NCBI GenBank assembly: GCA_937890535.1
Contig: CALBXK010000185.1
Location: 1-44,152 of the forward strand
DNA length: 44,152 nt
Direction: 5' to 3'
DNA from: an uncultured Spartobacteria bacterium
GTDB taxonomy: Bacteria > Verrucomicrobiota > Verrucomicrobiia > Chthoniobacterales > Terrimicrobiaceae
Below are positions 18,558 through 27,305 of the stretch, piece after piece. The notes below the pieces were generated by a model that searched no databases, had not been told where the DNA came from, and saw only the letters and a list, made by a program, of their open reading frames with translations. Made by a program: the position numbers and the translations under genes. The number at the start of each line of letters is the position of its first letter. Within the stretch, counting starts at the first letter, position 1.

Positions 18558-18731
18558 TCAATTCAATCCCGGTTTCCCGGAAAACGAGCGGGGTTCGCAG
18601 AGCACCTTCGAGGTGTTTGCCACCCGGGCGCATTTTCGACAATAATATTCGGGATCACGGACCAGAGCCTGAAGCTTGCCCGAATGCTTCTCGATGTCTC
18701 GCTTTGACCAATCGCAAAGTATTTTTGCCAT
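18558..18731 (-). CDS. Small cysteine-containing protein (57 aa), zinc-ribbon-like
   Basis: Manual translation MAKILCDWSKRDIEKHSGKLQALVRDPEYYCRKCARVANTSKVLCEPRSFSGKPGLN*; CxxC plus two further Cys. Below ORF-track length cutoff. Confidence 0.6.
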   Translation of the reverse strand: MAKILCDWSKRDIEKHSGKLQALVRDPEYYCRKCARVANTSKVLCEPRSFSGKPGLN

Positions 18732-18800
18732 CAAAGCAAAGGTAACGATGAGGGAGGGTTGCGCAAGCTGGGGCCGAACAATTCGCGAAATTTGGCGGGG

Positions 18801-19331
18801 CTAACTTTCTGCGGTGCCCGAACGCTTGACGAATGCGAGGACGGCTTCCTCGTTTCCCCTCGCGGCCCAAATCGCCCGGAGGAAGTCCGCAGGGTGAAGG
18901 TCATGGGTTTTGAGAAAATGGCGGTCCCCTCCGCAGCAATACATGATGTCGTGGCAAAGTCCGCCTTCCAGAAAGCAGCGTGCTTTGGCGGTGATGCGAG
19001 GAAGCCATTCCATGCCGCCCAGGGTGGCTTTGGGCGCGGGGAGATCGCCGCTGGCAGTTTCTTTTCGGTTGGGCTGGCCCTTCTGCTCATGGAGAAAATA
19101 ATCCCGGCGGGCAGCTGCAATGAGAAGAAAGGTGTCCCAGTCGGGTTCACCGGAGTGGATCCAGTCTTCTGCGAAATCGTGGACATTGATCGGTTTGAGC
19201 CCGATGGAATCCAAAAATTTCGTTTCCTCGGGGTCGAAGCATGCGGCGGAATCGCGGTTGCCGTTCTGATAGCAGGCGATCGCCTTATCGTAGCGGGCTC
19301 GCAGGCCTTGGGTCCAAGCGTTAAGTTCCAT
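18801..19331 (-). CDS. Hypothetical protein
   Basis: MELNAWTQGLRARYDKAIACYQNGNRDSAACFDPEETKFLDSIGLKPINVHDFAEDW; ATG 19331 overlaps the 3' end of rnhC. Confidence 0.7.
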   Translation of the reverse strand: MELNAWTQGLRARYDKAIACYQNGNRDSAACFDPEETKFLDSIGLKPINVHDFAEDWIHSGEPDWDTFLLIAAARRDYFLHEQKGQPNRKETASGDLPAPKATLGGMEWLPRITAKARCFLEGGLCHDIMYCCGGDRHFLKTHDLHPADFLRAIWAARGNEEAVLAFVKRSGTAES

Positions 19332-20271
19332 CCTCTGAGTTGAGCACTTCTGCGGAAGTTTTAAAATGCATTTTGGCGACTGCGGCGAGCGCGTCCCGTC
19401 CGCCTTCGGCGACGATTCGACGTGCGGTCGCTTTGACAGAGGCCGAAACTCCACGTCCCAGTGGGATCCCCGTCCGGGTCCCGGCGGCTTCCAACCACCC
19501 GATGAAGCTTTCCCTCGCCAGGATCGAGGCGGCGGCGACGGCAAAGTCCGATTCCGCCTTGGTGCGTTGATCGAGTTGAAGGGAACGACCGCGTTCCATC
19601 AGGGCTTTTTCCAGCACACTCCCGTTGGCAAATTTGTCGGAGAGGGCGCGTGGGCAATCGGGTCGGAGTTCACACAGATTTTCGATGATGCGCGCGTGGC
19701 CCCAAGCCAGAAGGCGGTTCAGGTTTCCGATTTTTTCGAAGAGGGCGTTGTAGCGTTCCGGGCTGATGGTGACGACGCTGTGGGGGGCACGGGATTTACG
19801 GATGCCGGCTGCGAGGGTGCGGATCCGGTTGTCCGAGGTGATGCGTTTGCTGTCGGTGACGCCAATGTCTTTGAAGGTTCGGGCCAGGCTCGCATCGACA
19901 TAGACTCCGGCAATGACCAGGGGACCAAAAAAGTCGCCCTTGCCGCTTTCGTCCACACCGAAATGAGGTTCGAAGAGTTCCGGTTGGAGAACTTCCTCGT
20001 AGCCGAGTCGCGCTTCGCCCAGGATTTCAGGTTCAAGAAGGAACTGGACAAATTCCTCAGTGCCTTTGCCTTGAATGACGACCTTGGGTCCTTTCTCATA
20101 GACGGAGATGGAGACTTTTTCCTTCTTCGCAAAAAAGAGCATATAGGGCCTGGTATCGAAATCGTATTCCTCGCGTTGGAGAAGGGATCTTAACTTCGCG
20201 GCTTGCTCCTTGCTGAGAGGCGTATTGTACAGGGTGATGGCTTTGGCGGACACAGACAGAAAAAGTATCAC
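19321..20271 (-). CDS. rnhC: Ribonuclease HIII
   Basis: HFGVDESGKGDFFGPLVIAGVYVD...VTDSKRITSDNRI; N-terminal TBP-like domain; start uncertain. Confidence 0.93.
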   Translation of the reverse strand: MILFLSVSAKAITLYNTPLSKEQAAKLRSLLQREEYDFDTRPYMLFFAKKEKVSISVYEKGPKVVIQGKGTEEFVQFLLEPEILGEARLGYEEVLQPELFEPHFGVDESGKGDFFGPLVIAGVYVDASLARTFKDIGVTDSKRITSDNRIRTLAAGIRKSRAPHSVVTISPERYNALFEKIGNLNRLLAWGHARIIENLCELRPDCPRALSDKFANGSVLEKALMERGRSLQLDQRTKAESDFAVAAASILARESFIGWLEAAGTRTGIPLGRGVSASVKATARRIVAEGGRDALAAVAKMHFKTSAEVLNSEDGT

Positions 20272-21265
20272 GCTCAGGCGGGGAGAGGCAGTGGAAAAAG
20301 ATCGGCAAAAGCTCTATCGCTGGTTTCGTCGTCATGGTCGCGATCTGCCCTGGCGCCGGACTCGGGATCCCTATGCCATTCTGGTTTCAGAATTTATGTT
20401 GCAACAAACCACCGTGACCGCCGTGGTGCCCTACTTTGAGCGTTGGATGGAGGCGTTTCCGACGCTCAGAGATTTGGCAAATGCGGACGAATCCCAGGTC
20501 ATGAGTCGCTGGCAGGGCTTGGGATATTACAGCCGGGCCCGCAACCTGCATCGGGTGGCGCGAGAGATCGAGCAATCGCATGGGGGGCGGGTTCCCCGCA
20601 CCCTGCCGGCCCTGCGGAGTCTTCCCGGCGTGGGAGAGTATACGGCCGGTGCCGTGATGGCCTTCGCCTTTGATTTTGCGGGGCCGGTTGTCGATGCGAA
20701 TATTGCCCGGGTGCTGGCGCGATTGGCGGATTGGCGGCATCCGATCGATAACGCAAAGGGAGTTCAGTTCTTGCGGAGGGCGGCCGAGAGTCTCTTGCCC
20801 GCAAAAGGCGGACGGCGGCACACCTCGGCCTTGATGGAATTGGGAGCGCGGGTTTGTCTGCCCAAGGCGCCGCATTGTGGAGAATGTCCGCTCCAGGAAT
20901 CTTGCCGTGCCGTCGTGCCGGAACGTCTCCCTGTCAAGCGGCCCCGTCGGGTCACGGAGGCGGTGCAGGAGGTCCGGGCCTTCGTTTGGGCGCGGGGAAA
21001 AATCTGGCTGGAGCGCTCACGAGGTCCTCGTTGGCTGGGGATGTGGGTTATGCCGGTGGCGAAGGTTCCTGAGCGTACTTCCGTGCACGAGGAGATTTAT
21101 CCGATCACGCGGTTCCGGGTGACGATGAATGTTGTGCCAGAGGGGAAAATGGACCGTACCTTGAGCGGCTTTTCTCCTGAGGAGCTTCCGCCGATGCCGT
21201 CGCCGCATCGACGCGCAGTTGCAGCCCTGCTGAGAAAGCGTCATAATCGCGTCCATGCCCGTTGA
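20210..21265 (+). CDS. mutY: A/G-specific adenine glycosylase
   Basis: [39 protein letters not shown]...[11 protein letters not shown]...[17 protein letters not shown] FeS motif; true start may be GTG at 20291. Confidence 0.94.
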   Translation: MLRGVLYRVMALADTDRKSITLRRGEAVEKDRQKLYRWFRRHGRDLPWRRTRDPYAILVSEFMLQQTTVTAVVPYFERWMEAFPTLRDLANADESQVMSRWQGLGYYSRARNLHRVAREIEQSHGGRVPRTLPALRSLPGVGEYTAGAVMAFAFDFAGPVVDANIARVLARLADWRHPIDNAKGVQFLRRAAESLLPAKGGRRHTSALMELGARVCLPKAPHCGECPLQESCRAVVPERLPVKRPRRVTEAVQEVRAFVWARGKIWLERSRGPRWLGMWVMPVAKVPERTSVHEEIYPITRFRVTMNVVPEGKMDRTLSGFSPEELPPMPSPHRRAVAALLRKRHNRVHAR

Positions 21266-22457
21266 ACCCTTTTGCAGCCTCCCCGATGCCGGAGGACATT
21301 TCGGCCCTTATGGTGGCAGGTTTGTCCCCGAGACCTTGGTCAGTGCCCTTGACGAACTCGAAGCCGAATATGAAAAGGCGCGGAACGATCCGGCCTTCCG
21401 TAAGGAATTTTCTGGATTGCTGGCGGACTTTTGTGGCCGCGCTACACCGTTGTATTTTGCCGAGAGGTTGACCGCTCAATTGGGGGGAGCCAGGATTTAT
21501 CTTAAGCGCGAGGACCTGCTGCACACCGGGGCCCATAAGATCAACAACGCCGTTGGGCAGGCGATCCTCTGCCGACGGATGGGAAAGAAACGCGTCATTG
21601 CGGAGACCGGGGCCGGTCAGCATGGGGTGGCCACAGCGACGGTGGCGGCCCGCTTCGGATTGGAGTGCGTGGTTTACATGGGAGCGGTGGACATGAAACG
21701 TCAGGCGCTCAATGTCGCCCGGATGGAATTTTTGGGGGCCGAGGTGGTGCCGGTCACCGCCGGGCAGGCGACCCTCAAGGAAGCGGTCAATGAGGCCATG
21801 CGCGATTGGGTGACCAATGTGCATTCGACCCATTATATTCTCGGCACGGCCTATGGCGCCCACCCCTATCCGATGATGGTGCGGGATTTTCATCGGATCA
21901 TCGGAGACGAGGCTCGGCGTCAGATCTTGCAACGCGAAGAGCGCCTGCCGGATTTGTTGATCGCCTGTGTGGGGGGGGGGAGCAATGCCATCGGACTGTT
22001 TTATCCCTTCTTGTCGGACGAAAATGTGCGGATGGTGGGTGTCGAGGCAGGCGGGGAGGGGATTGTGAAGGGGCGGCATGCCGCGCGCTTTCAAGGCGGA
22101 CGTCTGGGGGTCCTGCAAGGGGCCCGGACTTGGTTGCTGGCCGATGAAGACGGGCAGATCGAACCGACGCATTCCGTGTCTGCGGGACTGGATTATGCGG
22201 CGGTGGGTCCGGAGCATTGCCATTTGCGTGATCTTGGACGGGTGCAATACGACTATGCGACCGATGATGAAGCCCTGGCCGCCTTTCGCACTTTGGCCGA
22301 AGTTGAGGGCATTATTCCGGCCCTTGAGTCCGCCCACGCTGTGGCCCATGCCATCAAAGTGGTGCCGGAGATGCGGAGCGAGGACATTGTGATTGTGAAT
22401 CTCTCTGGACGGGGGGACAAGGATGTCGCTCAGGCGGCAGAGATGCTTTTGGTGTAA
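21255..22457 (+). CDS. trpB: Tryptophan synthase beta subunit
   Basis: [22 protein letters not shown]...[20 protein letters not shown]...[17 protein letters not shown]. Confidence 0.98.
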   Translation: MPVEPFCSLPDAGGHFGPYGGRFVPETLVSALDELEAEYEKARNDPAFRKEFSGLLADFCGRATPLYFAERLTAQLGGARIYLKREDLLHTGAHKINNAVGQAILCRRMGKKRVIAETGAGQHGVATATVAARFGLECVVYMGAVDMKRQALNVARMEFLGAEVVPVTAGQATLKEAVNEAMRDWVTNVHSTHYILGTAYGAHPYPMMVRDFHRIIGDEARRQILQREERLPDLLIACVGGGSNAIGLFYPFLSDENVRMVGVEAGGEGIVKGRHAARFQGGRLGVLQGARTWLLADEDGQIEPTHSVSAGLDYAAVGPEHCHLRDLGRVQYDYATDDEALAAFRTLAEVEGIIPALESAHAVAHAIKVVPEMRSEDIVIVNLSGRGDKDVAQAAEMLLV

Positions 22458-22534
22458 AGGACCTCCTTGCTCCCGATGGCGTTTTTTCGTGGACATTGAC
22501 GGGCTCCTCTTCAAGAAGCAGTTTCGTCATTCTT

Positions 22535-23305
22535 ATGTTTCGACAGCTTTTCCTTCTATCTTTGATCTTCCTCTTTGGGGCTTGCGCTTCGGTTAGCGTA
22601 AAGACGACCAAGGATCTTGCTCAGAATCGGGAGATTCATCTGCCGGATAAGATCTTGGTTCGACCGTTCGAATTTTGGGAGCCTGGGCTGCGGGTGGACC
22701 GTAGCGGAGAGAGTTTGGAGCGATTTAAATACGATTTGCAGGAGGAGTTTACCAGGGATCTGGTCGAACGTCTCACCAAACATGTGGCTCCTGCCAAGGC
22801 GATTGCGGCGACCGCTCCTTTGCCACGGGGAAATTATTGGTTGGTCACTGGAAGATTTGATCGCGTCTATCAAGGCAGTCGTCTCCTGAGATCGTCGATT
22901 GGGTTTGGCTTTGGGGCGACGAAGTTCGAGACCAGTGTTGTTATTTATGACCTTTCCCGCTCGAGCAGAAAACCCGTGCTTCTGATCGAGACCACCGGGG
23001 GTTCAAACGCAGCCGCCGGGGCGATTCCTTCCTTGGCGTATTTCTTCAATGGCGTGACCTCCTTGGGCTCCGTCTTCAACCTTCTGGAGGGCGTGCGCAG
23101 CGGCGTGAGCTATGATCGGGTCCGCACCAGTCGCGGGGTCACCTCCGCCACTGCGGAGCATTTGTACATTAAGGGGCTGACCGAAAACGACAACCTGAAG
23201 CCGAAGCGCTTGGGCCGGTTGCAGTATCCTTGGTGGCCCTTTAATCCCCGGGAGCCTCAGAAGGTTTCCGAAACGGTGACACCGGCAGAAAATACGGATC
23301 GCTGA
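22535..23305 (+). CDS. Lipoprotein, DUF4410-like
   Basis: MFRQLFLLSLIFLFGACASVSV lipobox; overall pattern DUF4410-like. Confidence 0.65.
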   Translation: MFRQLFLLSLIFLFGACASVSVKTTKDLAQNREIHLPDKILVRPFEFWEPGLRVDRSGESLERFKYDLQEEFTRDLVERLTKHVAPAKAIAATAPLPRGNYWLVTGRFDRVYQGSRLLRSSIGFGFGATKFETSVVIYDLSRSSRKPVLLIETTGGSNAAAGAIPSLAYFFNGVTSLGSVFNLLEGVRSGVSYDRVRTSRGVTSATAEHLYIKGLTENDNLKPKRLGRLQYPWWPFNPREPQKVSETVTPAENTDR

Positions 23306-23332
23306 GGGGAGATCGGTTCCGCTTTGCCCGGG

Positions 23333-24151
23333 TTATGAGAACCGGATGAAGTCCCGGAGGAATTGAATCCATAGAAAAAACATTCCTCGTGGGGTGTATC
23401 GGATCAATTTATCGCCTTCCGGTTTGAGAAGCCCGAGGTCAATGTTGTGACTGATCTGTTCCCTCATTTCCGATTGCATGGTGCTGATCGTTTCGTTGGG
23501 ATCTTCGGTCAGGAGTTGGGCGGATTCGATTCCTTGCCCCTTGAGAAATTGAGCATGGGTCTTCAACATTTCCGAGAAGGGGCCCAATCCAGAAAACCGG
23601 CGAACCTTCAGTTGGGGCGGAAGTTTTAGGCCATAGGAAAAGGGATAATTCCAGGTCATAAAAATGCGTCCATCAGACGCGCGGGATGTGAGCGTGGTAT
23701 AGTGGAAGGCGAACTCGTGTTGTTCGGCCAGGCAGATGCAGGCTTGAATCTTGCGGGTGCCCCCATCGAGAACCCGGAAGAACTGACGCGAATCTTCGTG
23801 GTTCCACCCGATGTCTTCCAAATGTTCGAATCCCTCGGTTTCGATCTCGTCGGTGATATCGGAAAATCCCGGAAAAGAGGCGCGATTGGGAGGGGTGCGG
23901 GGTTTGAGGGTTCTTTCGATGGGGATTCGCAGGTGGCGGATCCGGGTGAGGATCTCCAGCCACGGAAGGAATAACCAACTGGCGGTCAGGGCAACTCCCA
24001 GCCAAACGCTCCCGCCGAGCAACCATCCGGCCAGAAAGGATGTGGCGCCAAACCCGAGAGTGCCGAGACGAAAGAAGGCGCGATTTTCAAAGGATCGACA
24101 GGCCGCGCTCAGGACCGCCACACCAACAACGAGAATAAGGTTGGAAATCAT
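23333..24151 (-). CDS. Hypothetical membrane-anchored protein
   Basis: N-terminal hydrophobic segments then soluble domain; overlaps the glutaredoxin gene by 4 bp. Confidence 0.7.
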   Translation of the reverse strand: MISNLILVVGVAVLSAACRSFENRAFFRLGTLGFGATSFLAGWLLGGSVWLGVALTASWLFLPWLEILTRIRHLRIPIERTLKPRTPPNRASFPGFSDITDEIETEGFEHLEDIGWNHEDSRQFFRVLDGGTRKIQACICLAEQHEFAFHYTTLTSRASDGRIFMTWNYPFSYGLKLPPQLKVRRFSGLGPFSEMLKTHAQFLKGQGIESAQLLTEDPNETISTMQSEMREQISHNIDLGLLKPEGDKLIRYTPRGMFFLWIQFLRDFIRFS

Positions 24152-24390
24152 CGCGGCGCTATTCTGTGGGTTTCGAAGAATTTCTCAAGCTGCCCGGTGT
24201 CAAAATCCGCCAGCACCTCGCCGGAAGGAATTTCCAGAGTGGGGGTTAGAGCCTGGCCAGAAATCTCTCTCATGCGGGCGCGGGCGACCGGATCGGTCAG
24301 GACGTCGGATTTTTCAAATTGATAGCCCCGTTGTTCCAGCCAGCGAACAGCGTCGATGCACCAAGGGCACCAGGGTTTGATGTAGAGAAT
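24148..24390 (-). CDS. Glutaredoxin-like protein (CPWC)
   Basis: MILYIKPWCPWCIDAVRWLEQRGYQFEKSDVLTDPVARARMREISGQALTPTLEI. Confidence 0.9.
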   Translation of the reverse strand: MLYIKPWCPWCIDAVRWLEQRGYQFEKSDVLTDPVARARMREISGQALTPTLEIPSGEVLADFDTGQLEKFFETHRIAPR

Positions 24391-24461
24391 CATACGGAAA
24401 TGAAGTGGCAAACTTGGCACTTGTCAGCGCCGCGATCTGCTTTACAATGCTATCCCCATCT

Positions 24462-24536
24462 GGTGCCTTCGTCTAGGGGTTAGGACACGGCCCTCTCACG
24501 GCCGGTGCACGGGTTCGAATCCCGTAGGCACTGCCA
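24462..24536 (+). tRNA. tRNA-Glu(CTC), CCA encoded
   Basis: ggtgccttcgtctaggggttaggacacggccctctcacggccggtgcacgggttcgaatcccgtaggcactgcca; acceptor ggtgcct/aggcact, anticodon loop CTCTCAC. Confidence 0.97.
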
Positions 24537-24542
24537 GATTTT
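24506..24542 (+). repeat. attL: 37-bp core repeat overlapping tRNA 3' end
   Basis: tgcacgggttcgaatcccgtaggcactgccagatttt identical to 32779-32815. Confidence 0.96.
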
Positions 24543-24642
24543 TCAGCGGTGAAATCACCTTCTAACGCACATAGATAAAGGGTTTGCGGGGTTTCTGGCT
24601 TTTCTTCCATTTTTGCAGTTCGCCCCCGTTTTTGGCGGAAAG

Positions 24643-24661
24643 TTTGTCACATTTTGTCACA
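24643..24661 (+). promoter_or_regulatory. Candidate integrase arm-type sites, left end
   Basis: tttgtcaca t tttgtcaca, 10-bp repeat period; the TTGTCACA core recurs at the right end. Confidence 0.6.
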
Positions 24662-24795
24662 GGGATCGCCATTCCCCTTGACTCCCACTCCCGGCAAGCG
24701 TAGTCCTCACCTGTCCGTTGCTAGAACAGCGGGCCGCCAATTCTCACCCTCGGATTAATCACCCGAACGGCGAAAACATGAAAAACGAGAAAAGT

Positions 24796-24867
24796 AGCCC
24801 GCTTCCAGATAGTTCCGGTGTGATAGCCGGGGCGAAAGGTTCTAGCCTTCTGGGAGTGGGCTTTTTT
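24796..24867 (+). ncRNA. Candidate structured leader RNA/attenuator upstream of the 24873 ORF
   Basis: agcccgcttccaga/tctgggagtgggct 14-bp stem (two G-U), 39-nt loop, then tttttt, ending just before ATG 24873. Confidence 0.5.
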
Positions 24868-24872
24868 GTATC

Positions 24873-25328
24873 ATGAAGACATTAGAGAAAAGCAATCGGG
24901 CCAGCAAATCGAGCGGCAGAATCGTCACGAAACAATTCAAATTCGCCACTGACATCGTCAAGATGGCGGAAGAGTTGGCAGAGATGCGCGGCCAGACCGT
25001 GAATGAGGTCATCACGGATGCGCTACGGGCGAAGGTCGATGAGAAATCGCGCTCCGTCACGTTGACCCCTGAGAACGCACGACGGGCGCGGGAAGTCGCG
25101 GACCTGTTGGAAATCGGCTTCGAGGATTACGCAAACAGCGTCTTGGAGGAGTTCCTTGACGACGTTTATGGTGGTCGCGTCGGAGAGGTGGAAGGTTGCA
25201 GTCGGACGTTCGATAGCCGGGCGGAGGCGGAAAGGATTGTCCGTCGCATTGATAAATTCGACGAGGTCACCGATCGGCGATGGGTCATTGAGGAAAAAGC
25301 GCCGGGCGTGTTCTGCGCGGATTACTAG
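24873..25328 (+). CDS. Hypothetical protein with two RHH-like segments
   Basis: TKQFKFATDIVKMAEELAEMRGQTVNEVITDALRAKV and SVTLTPENARRAREVADLLEIGFEDYANSVLEEFLDDV; followed by a strong terminator. Confidence 0.75.
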   Translation: MKTLEKSNRASKSSGRIVTKQFKFATDIVKMAEELAEMRGQTVNEVITDALRAKVDEKSRSVTLTPENARRAREVADLLEIGFEDYANSVLEEFLDDVYGGRVGEVEGCSRTFDSRAEAERIVRRIDKFDEVTDRRWVIEEKAPGVFCADY

Positions 25329-25344
25329 AGCAACCCGAAACCAG

Positions 25345-25379
25345 AAAACCCCGCCCGGCGAAATGCTTGGCGGGGTTTT
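25345..25379 (+). terminator. Rho-independent terminator
   Basis: aaaaccccgcc cggcgaaatgctt ggcggggtttt, then t. Confidence 0.88.
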
Positions 25380-25659
25380 TCGTGCCCTCGATTATCGGGC
25401 GAGGGTTTGCCCTTGCTCTCGAATAAAACCCACTCCTCGGGCATCGTCGCGCAAGATTTGACGGAGAAAATCCGGCTCGAGCCTGTGACCAGATGGTGAT
25501 CGCATAACGGGGCTTGAAACCTTTGGTTCCTTGCCTTTCGCTTCGGCAATTGCGGCGTGGGTTTCCCGGCGTGTCATGCTCTGGGCGGATTCGTTCCCAC
25601 AACTAAAACCGCCATTGCGACGGTGAAAATTCCAAGCTGAAGAAGTTGTCGCGACATTG

Positions 25660-25727
25660 AAAAAAAGGTGCGCCCCGACTGGCTGAATTTCTCGAGGTGT
25701 GTGAACTTTTGAGACCAGTCGGGGCGC
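25660..25727 (-). terminator. Terminator at end of island minus-strand operon
   Basis: 13-bp perfect stem gcgccccgactgg (25670-25682)/ccagtcggggcgc (25715-25727), 32-nt loop; on the minus strand followed by acc then a T tract. Confidence 0.7.
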
Positions 25728-25773
25728 GGTTTTATCCGGTGCGTGCTTGGCAGCGTTTGCGCACCGGGAAATG

Positions 25774-26217
25774 TTACAGGGCGGCGAGTGCTTCGCGGGC
25801 CTTAACGACTGCGGGGTCGTTCTGGGCTTTTTCCTCGGCGGCAGCAAGTGCGGCGGCAAGGCGTTGGCGTTTCTCTTCGGCGGCAAGCTCGGCAGCGAGT
25901 TCGTCGGCCTTTGCTTTGGCAATGGCATCGCGGAGAGGCTGAATCAGCTTCACGGCGGCCTTGTAGCGGTCGGTGGCTTCGAGGTGATCCAAGGCGAGAA
26001 TCATTCCGCCAACTTTCGCGGCGTGTTCGATTCGTGCGACGGAAATGTCGGGGTAACATTCTGCCGACATCTGAAGTTCAATCTTCGCTTTGTCGGCCTG
26101 GGCGCGGAGAGCGTCCACTGAATCGCAAAGATTGCGAAGGGAGCAATCAGCGTTGTCGAGTTTGTTCTGGGCGGTTTCGAGTGGTGTCATAATCTTAGTC
26201 TTGGATTTTTCCGCCAT
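25774..26217 (-). CDS. Island hypothetical protein, coiled-coil/Ala-rich
   Basis: MAEKSKTKIMTPLETAQNKLDNADCSLRNLCDSVDALRAQADKAKIELQ...; start chosen at ATG 26217. Confidence 0.65.
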   Translation of the reverse strand: MAEKSKTKIMTPLETAQNKLDNADCSLRNLCDSVDALRAQADKAKIELQMSAECYPDISVARIEHAAKVGGMILALDHLEATDRYKAAVKLIQPLRDAIAKAKADELAAELAAEEKRQRLAAALAAAEEKAQNDPAVVKAREALAAL

Positions 26218-26773
26218 TTTTGATGAAAGCCATTTTCGCGGCGGGGTCGAAAAAGGTGTTGAACTGTGCATAGCTGACGACTTTCGCTCCGGGCGATGGC
26301 TTGGATGCCTTGACGGGAGCGGGCTGTGGGTCAACGACCTGTCCACCCATCGCGCAAAACTTGCGTTTCTGGATCATGTCGAGTTCCGAAAACTCCTCAC
26401 GGGTGCAGGTTGGACGCTCAAGGCCAAGGCGAGCGGCAACCGACTGTTGAAGTCCGGCAATAAGTGGTTCCCTCACTTCTTTGCGCGGATCGGTTGCGAG
26501 CGCGGCAACCGTGCTTCCAAGGCTTTGAAGGTTCGCGGCGGTGGCGGGCTTGGGAACCGGAGATGGTGCGGCAGGCTTCACGGCGGCGGCAGGCAACCGT
26601 TTGTCGGCCTGCTCAATAATGCGGGCCTCGAGAAGGCTTGTTACTTTTTGCGGCAAGTCTCCAAAGCAAATTTGTTTGTTAAGCGGAAGGGCTTCAAAGC
26701 GCGCCGTCACGGATGACAGTTTTGCTCTTGCGGATTCCAGTTGTTCACGGAGGGGGATGGTAGGATTACTCAT
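26195..26773 (-). CDS. Island hypothetical protein with two FxxL/F...K..F...GG...D motifs
   Basis: EEFSELDMIQKRKFCAMGGQVVD and AQFNTFFDPAAKMAFIKNGGKIQD; overlaps the upstream gene by 4 bp. Confidence 0.7.
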   Translation of the reverse strand: MSNPTIPLREQLESARAKLSSVTARFEALPLNKQICFGDLPQKVTSLLEARIIEQADKRLPAAAVKPAAPSPVPKPATAANLQSLGSTVAALATDPRKEVREPLIAGLQQSVAARLGLERPTCTREEFSELDMIQKRKFCAMGGQVVDPQPAPVKASKPSPGAKVVSYAQFNTFFDPAAKMAFIKNGGKIQD

Positions 26774-27126
26774 TTGTTACTAAGCCGTTTCCCGCGTCGT
26801 TTCTTCGTAACCTGCTTAAATTCACCGCTTTGAATCCCGCGCAAAAAGTCCCTGCCCTCAGCTATTGCCCGATTGATTCGATCCTCGGAAATATGGTGAT
26901 CGCGGCCAATGTGGGCTTGGCACCTATCGTCTAAGCGTAGGAGCTTGGCGACAATCGCCAGTCGTGCGGGATCTGCCCCGGCCCACAACGTCACCGTGAT
27001 GAAGCGGGACGCCATGAGGCGGGCATCCAGGGGGATGGGAGCGGGTTCCTGCTCGGGCGGATCGTCAAAGAAGATGTCGGCTTCCTCTATTTCGGTGATG
27101 GTTCCGGCGTCGTCAAAATAGCTCAT
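26770..27126 (-). CDS. Island hypothetical protein
   Basis: 118 aa, overlaps both neighbours by 4 bp. Confidence 0.65.
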   Translation of the reverse strand: MSYFDDAGTITEIEEADIFFDDPPEQEPAPIPLDARLMASRFITVTLWAGADPARLAIVAKLLRLDDRCQAHIGRDHHISEDRINRAIAEGRDFLRGIQSGEFKQVTKKRRGKRLSNK

Positions 27127-27305
27127 TTCTTCACCTCCCGTTGAAGCTTACTGGCCTCTTCCCAGAAACGAGCATTCGCCTCTTCCTGTGCGGGCAGGTC
27201 GCCAGACTCTCGGGCCTTGCGGCAAGCCTCCTCGAAGGGTGCCATCCGTTTGTGAAACTCTTCAAATCCTTGAATGAGTCCACGAGCAACATAGTTCGGT
27301 TTCAT
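27123..27305 (-). CDS. Island small hypothetical protein (60 aa)
   Basis: MKPNYVARGLIQGFEEFHKRMAPFEEACRKARESGDLPAQEEANARFWEEASKLQREVKK; overlaps both neighbours by 4 bp. Confidence 0.65.
   Translation of the reverse strand: MKPNYVARGLIQGFEEFHKRMAPFEEACRKARESGDLPAQEEANARFWEEASKLQREVKK

Noticed and set aside
21105-22514. 469-aa minus-strand ORF antisense to trpB
   Set aside because: Composition looks like a high-GC shadow ORF (His/Arg/Pro rich); trpB on the plus strand is unambiguous.
25392-25928. 178-aa minus ORF at end of island operon
   Set aside because: N-terminal two-thirds overlaps the better-supported 25774-26217 gene and the terminator hairpin; a 61-aa tail from ATG 25577 is possible but unsupported.
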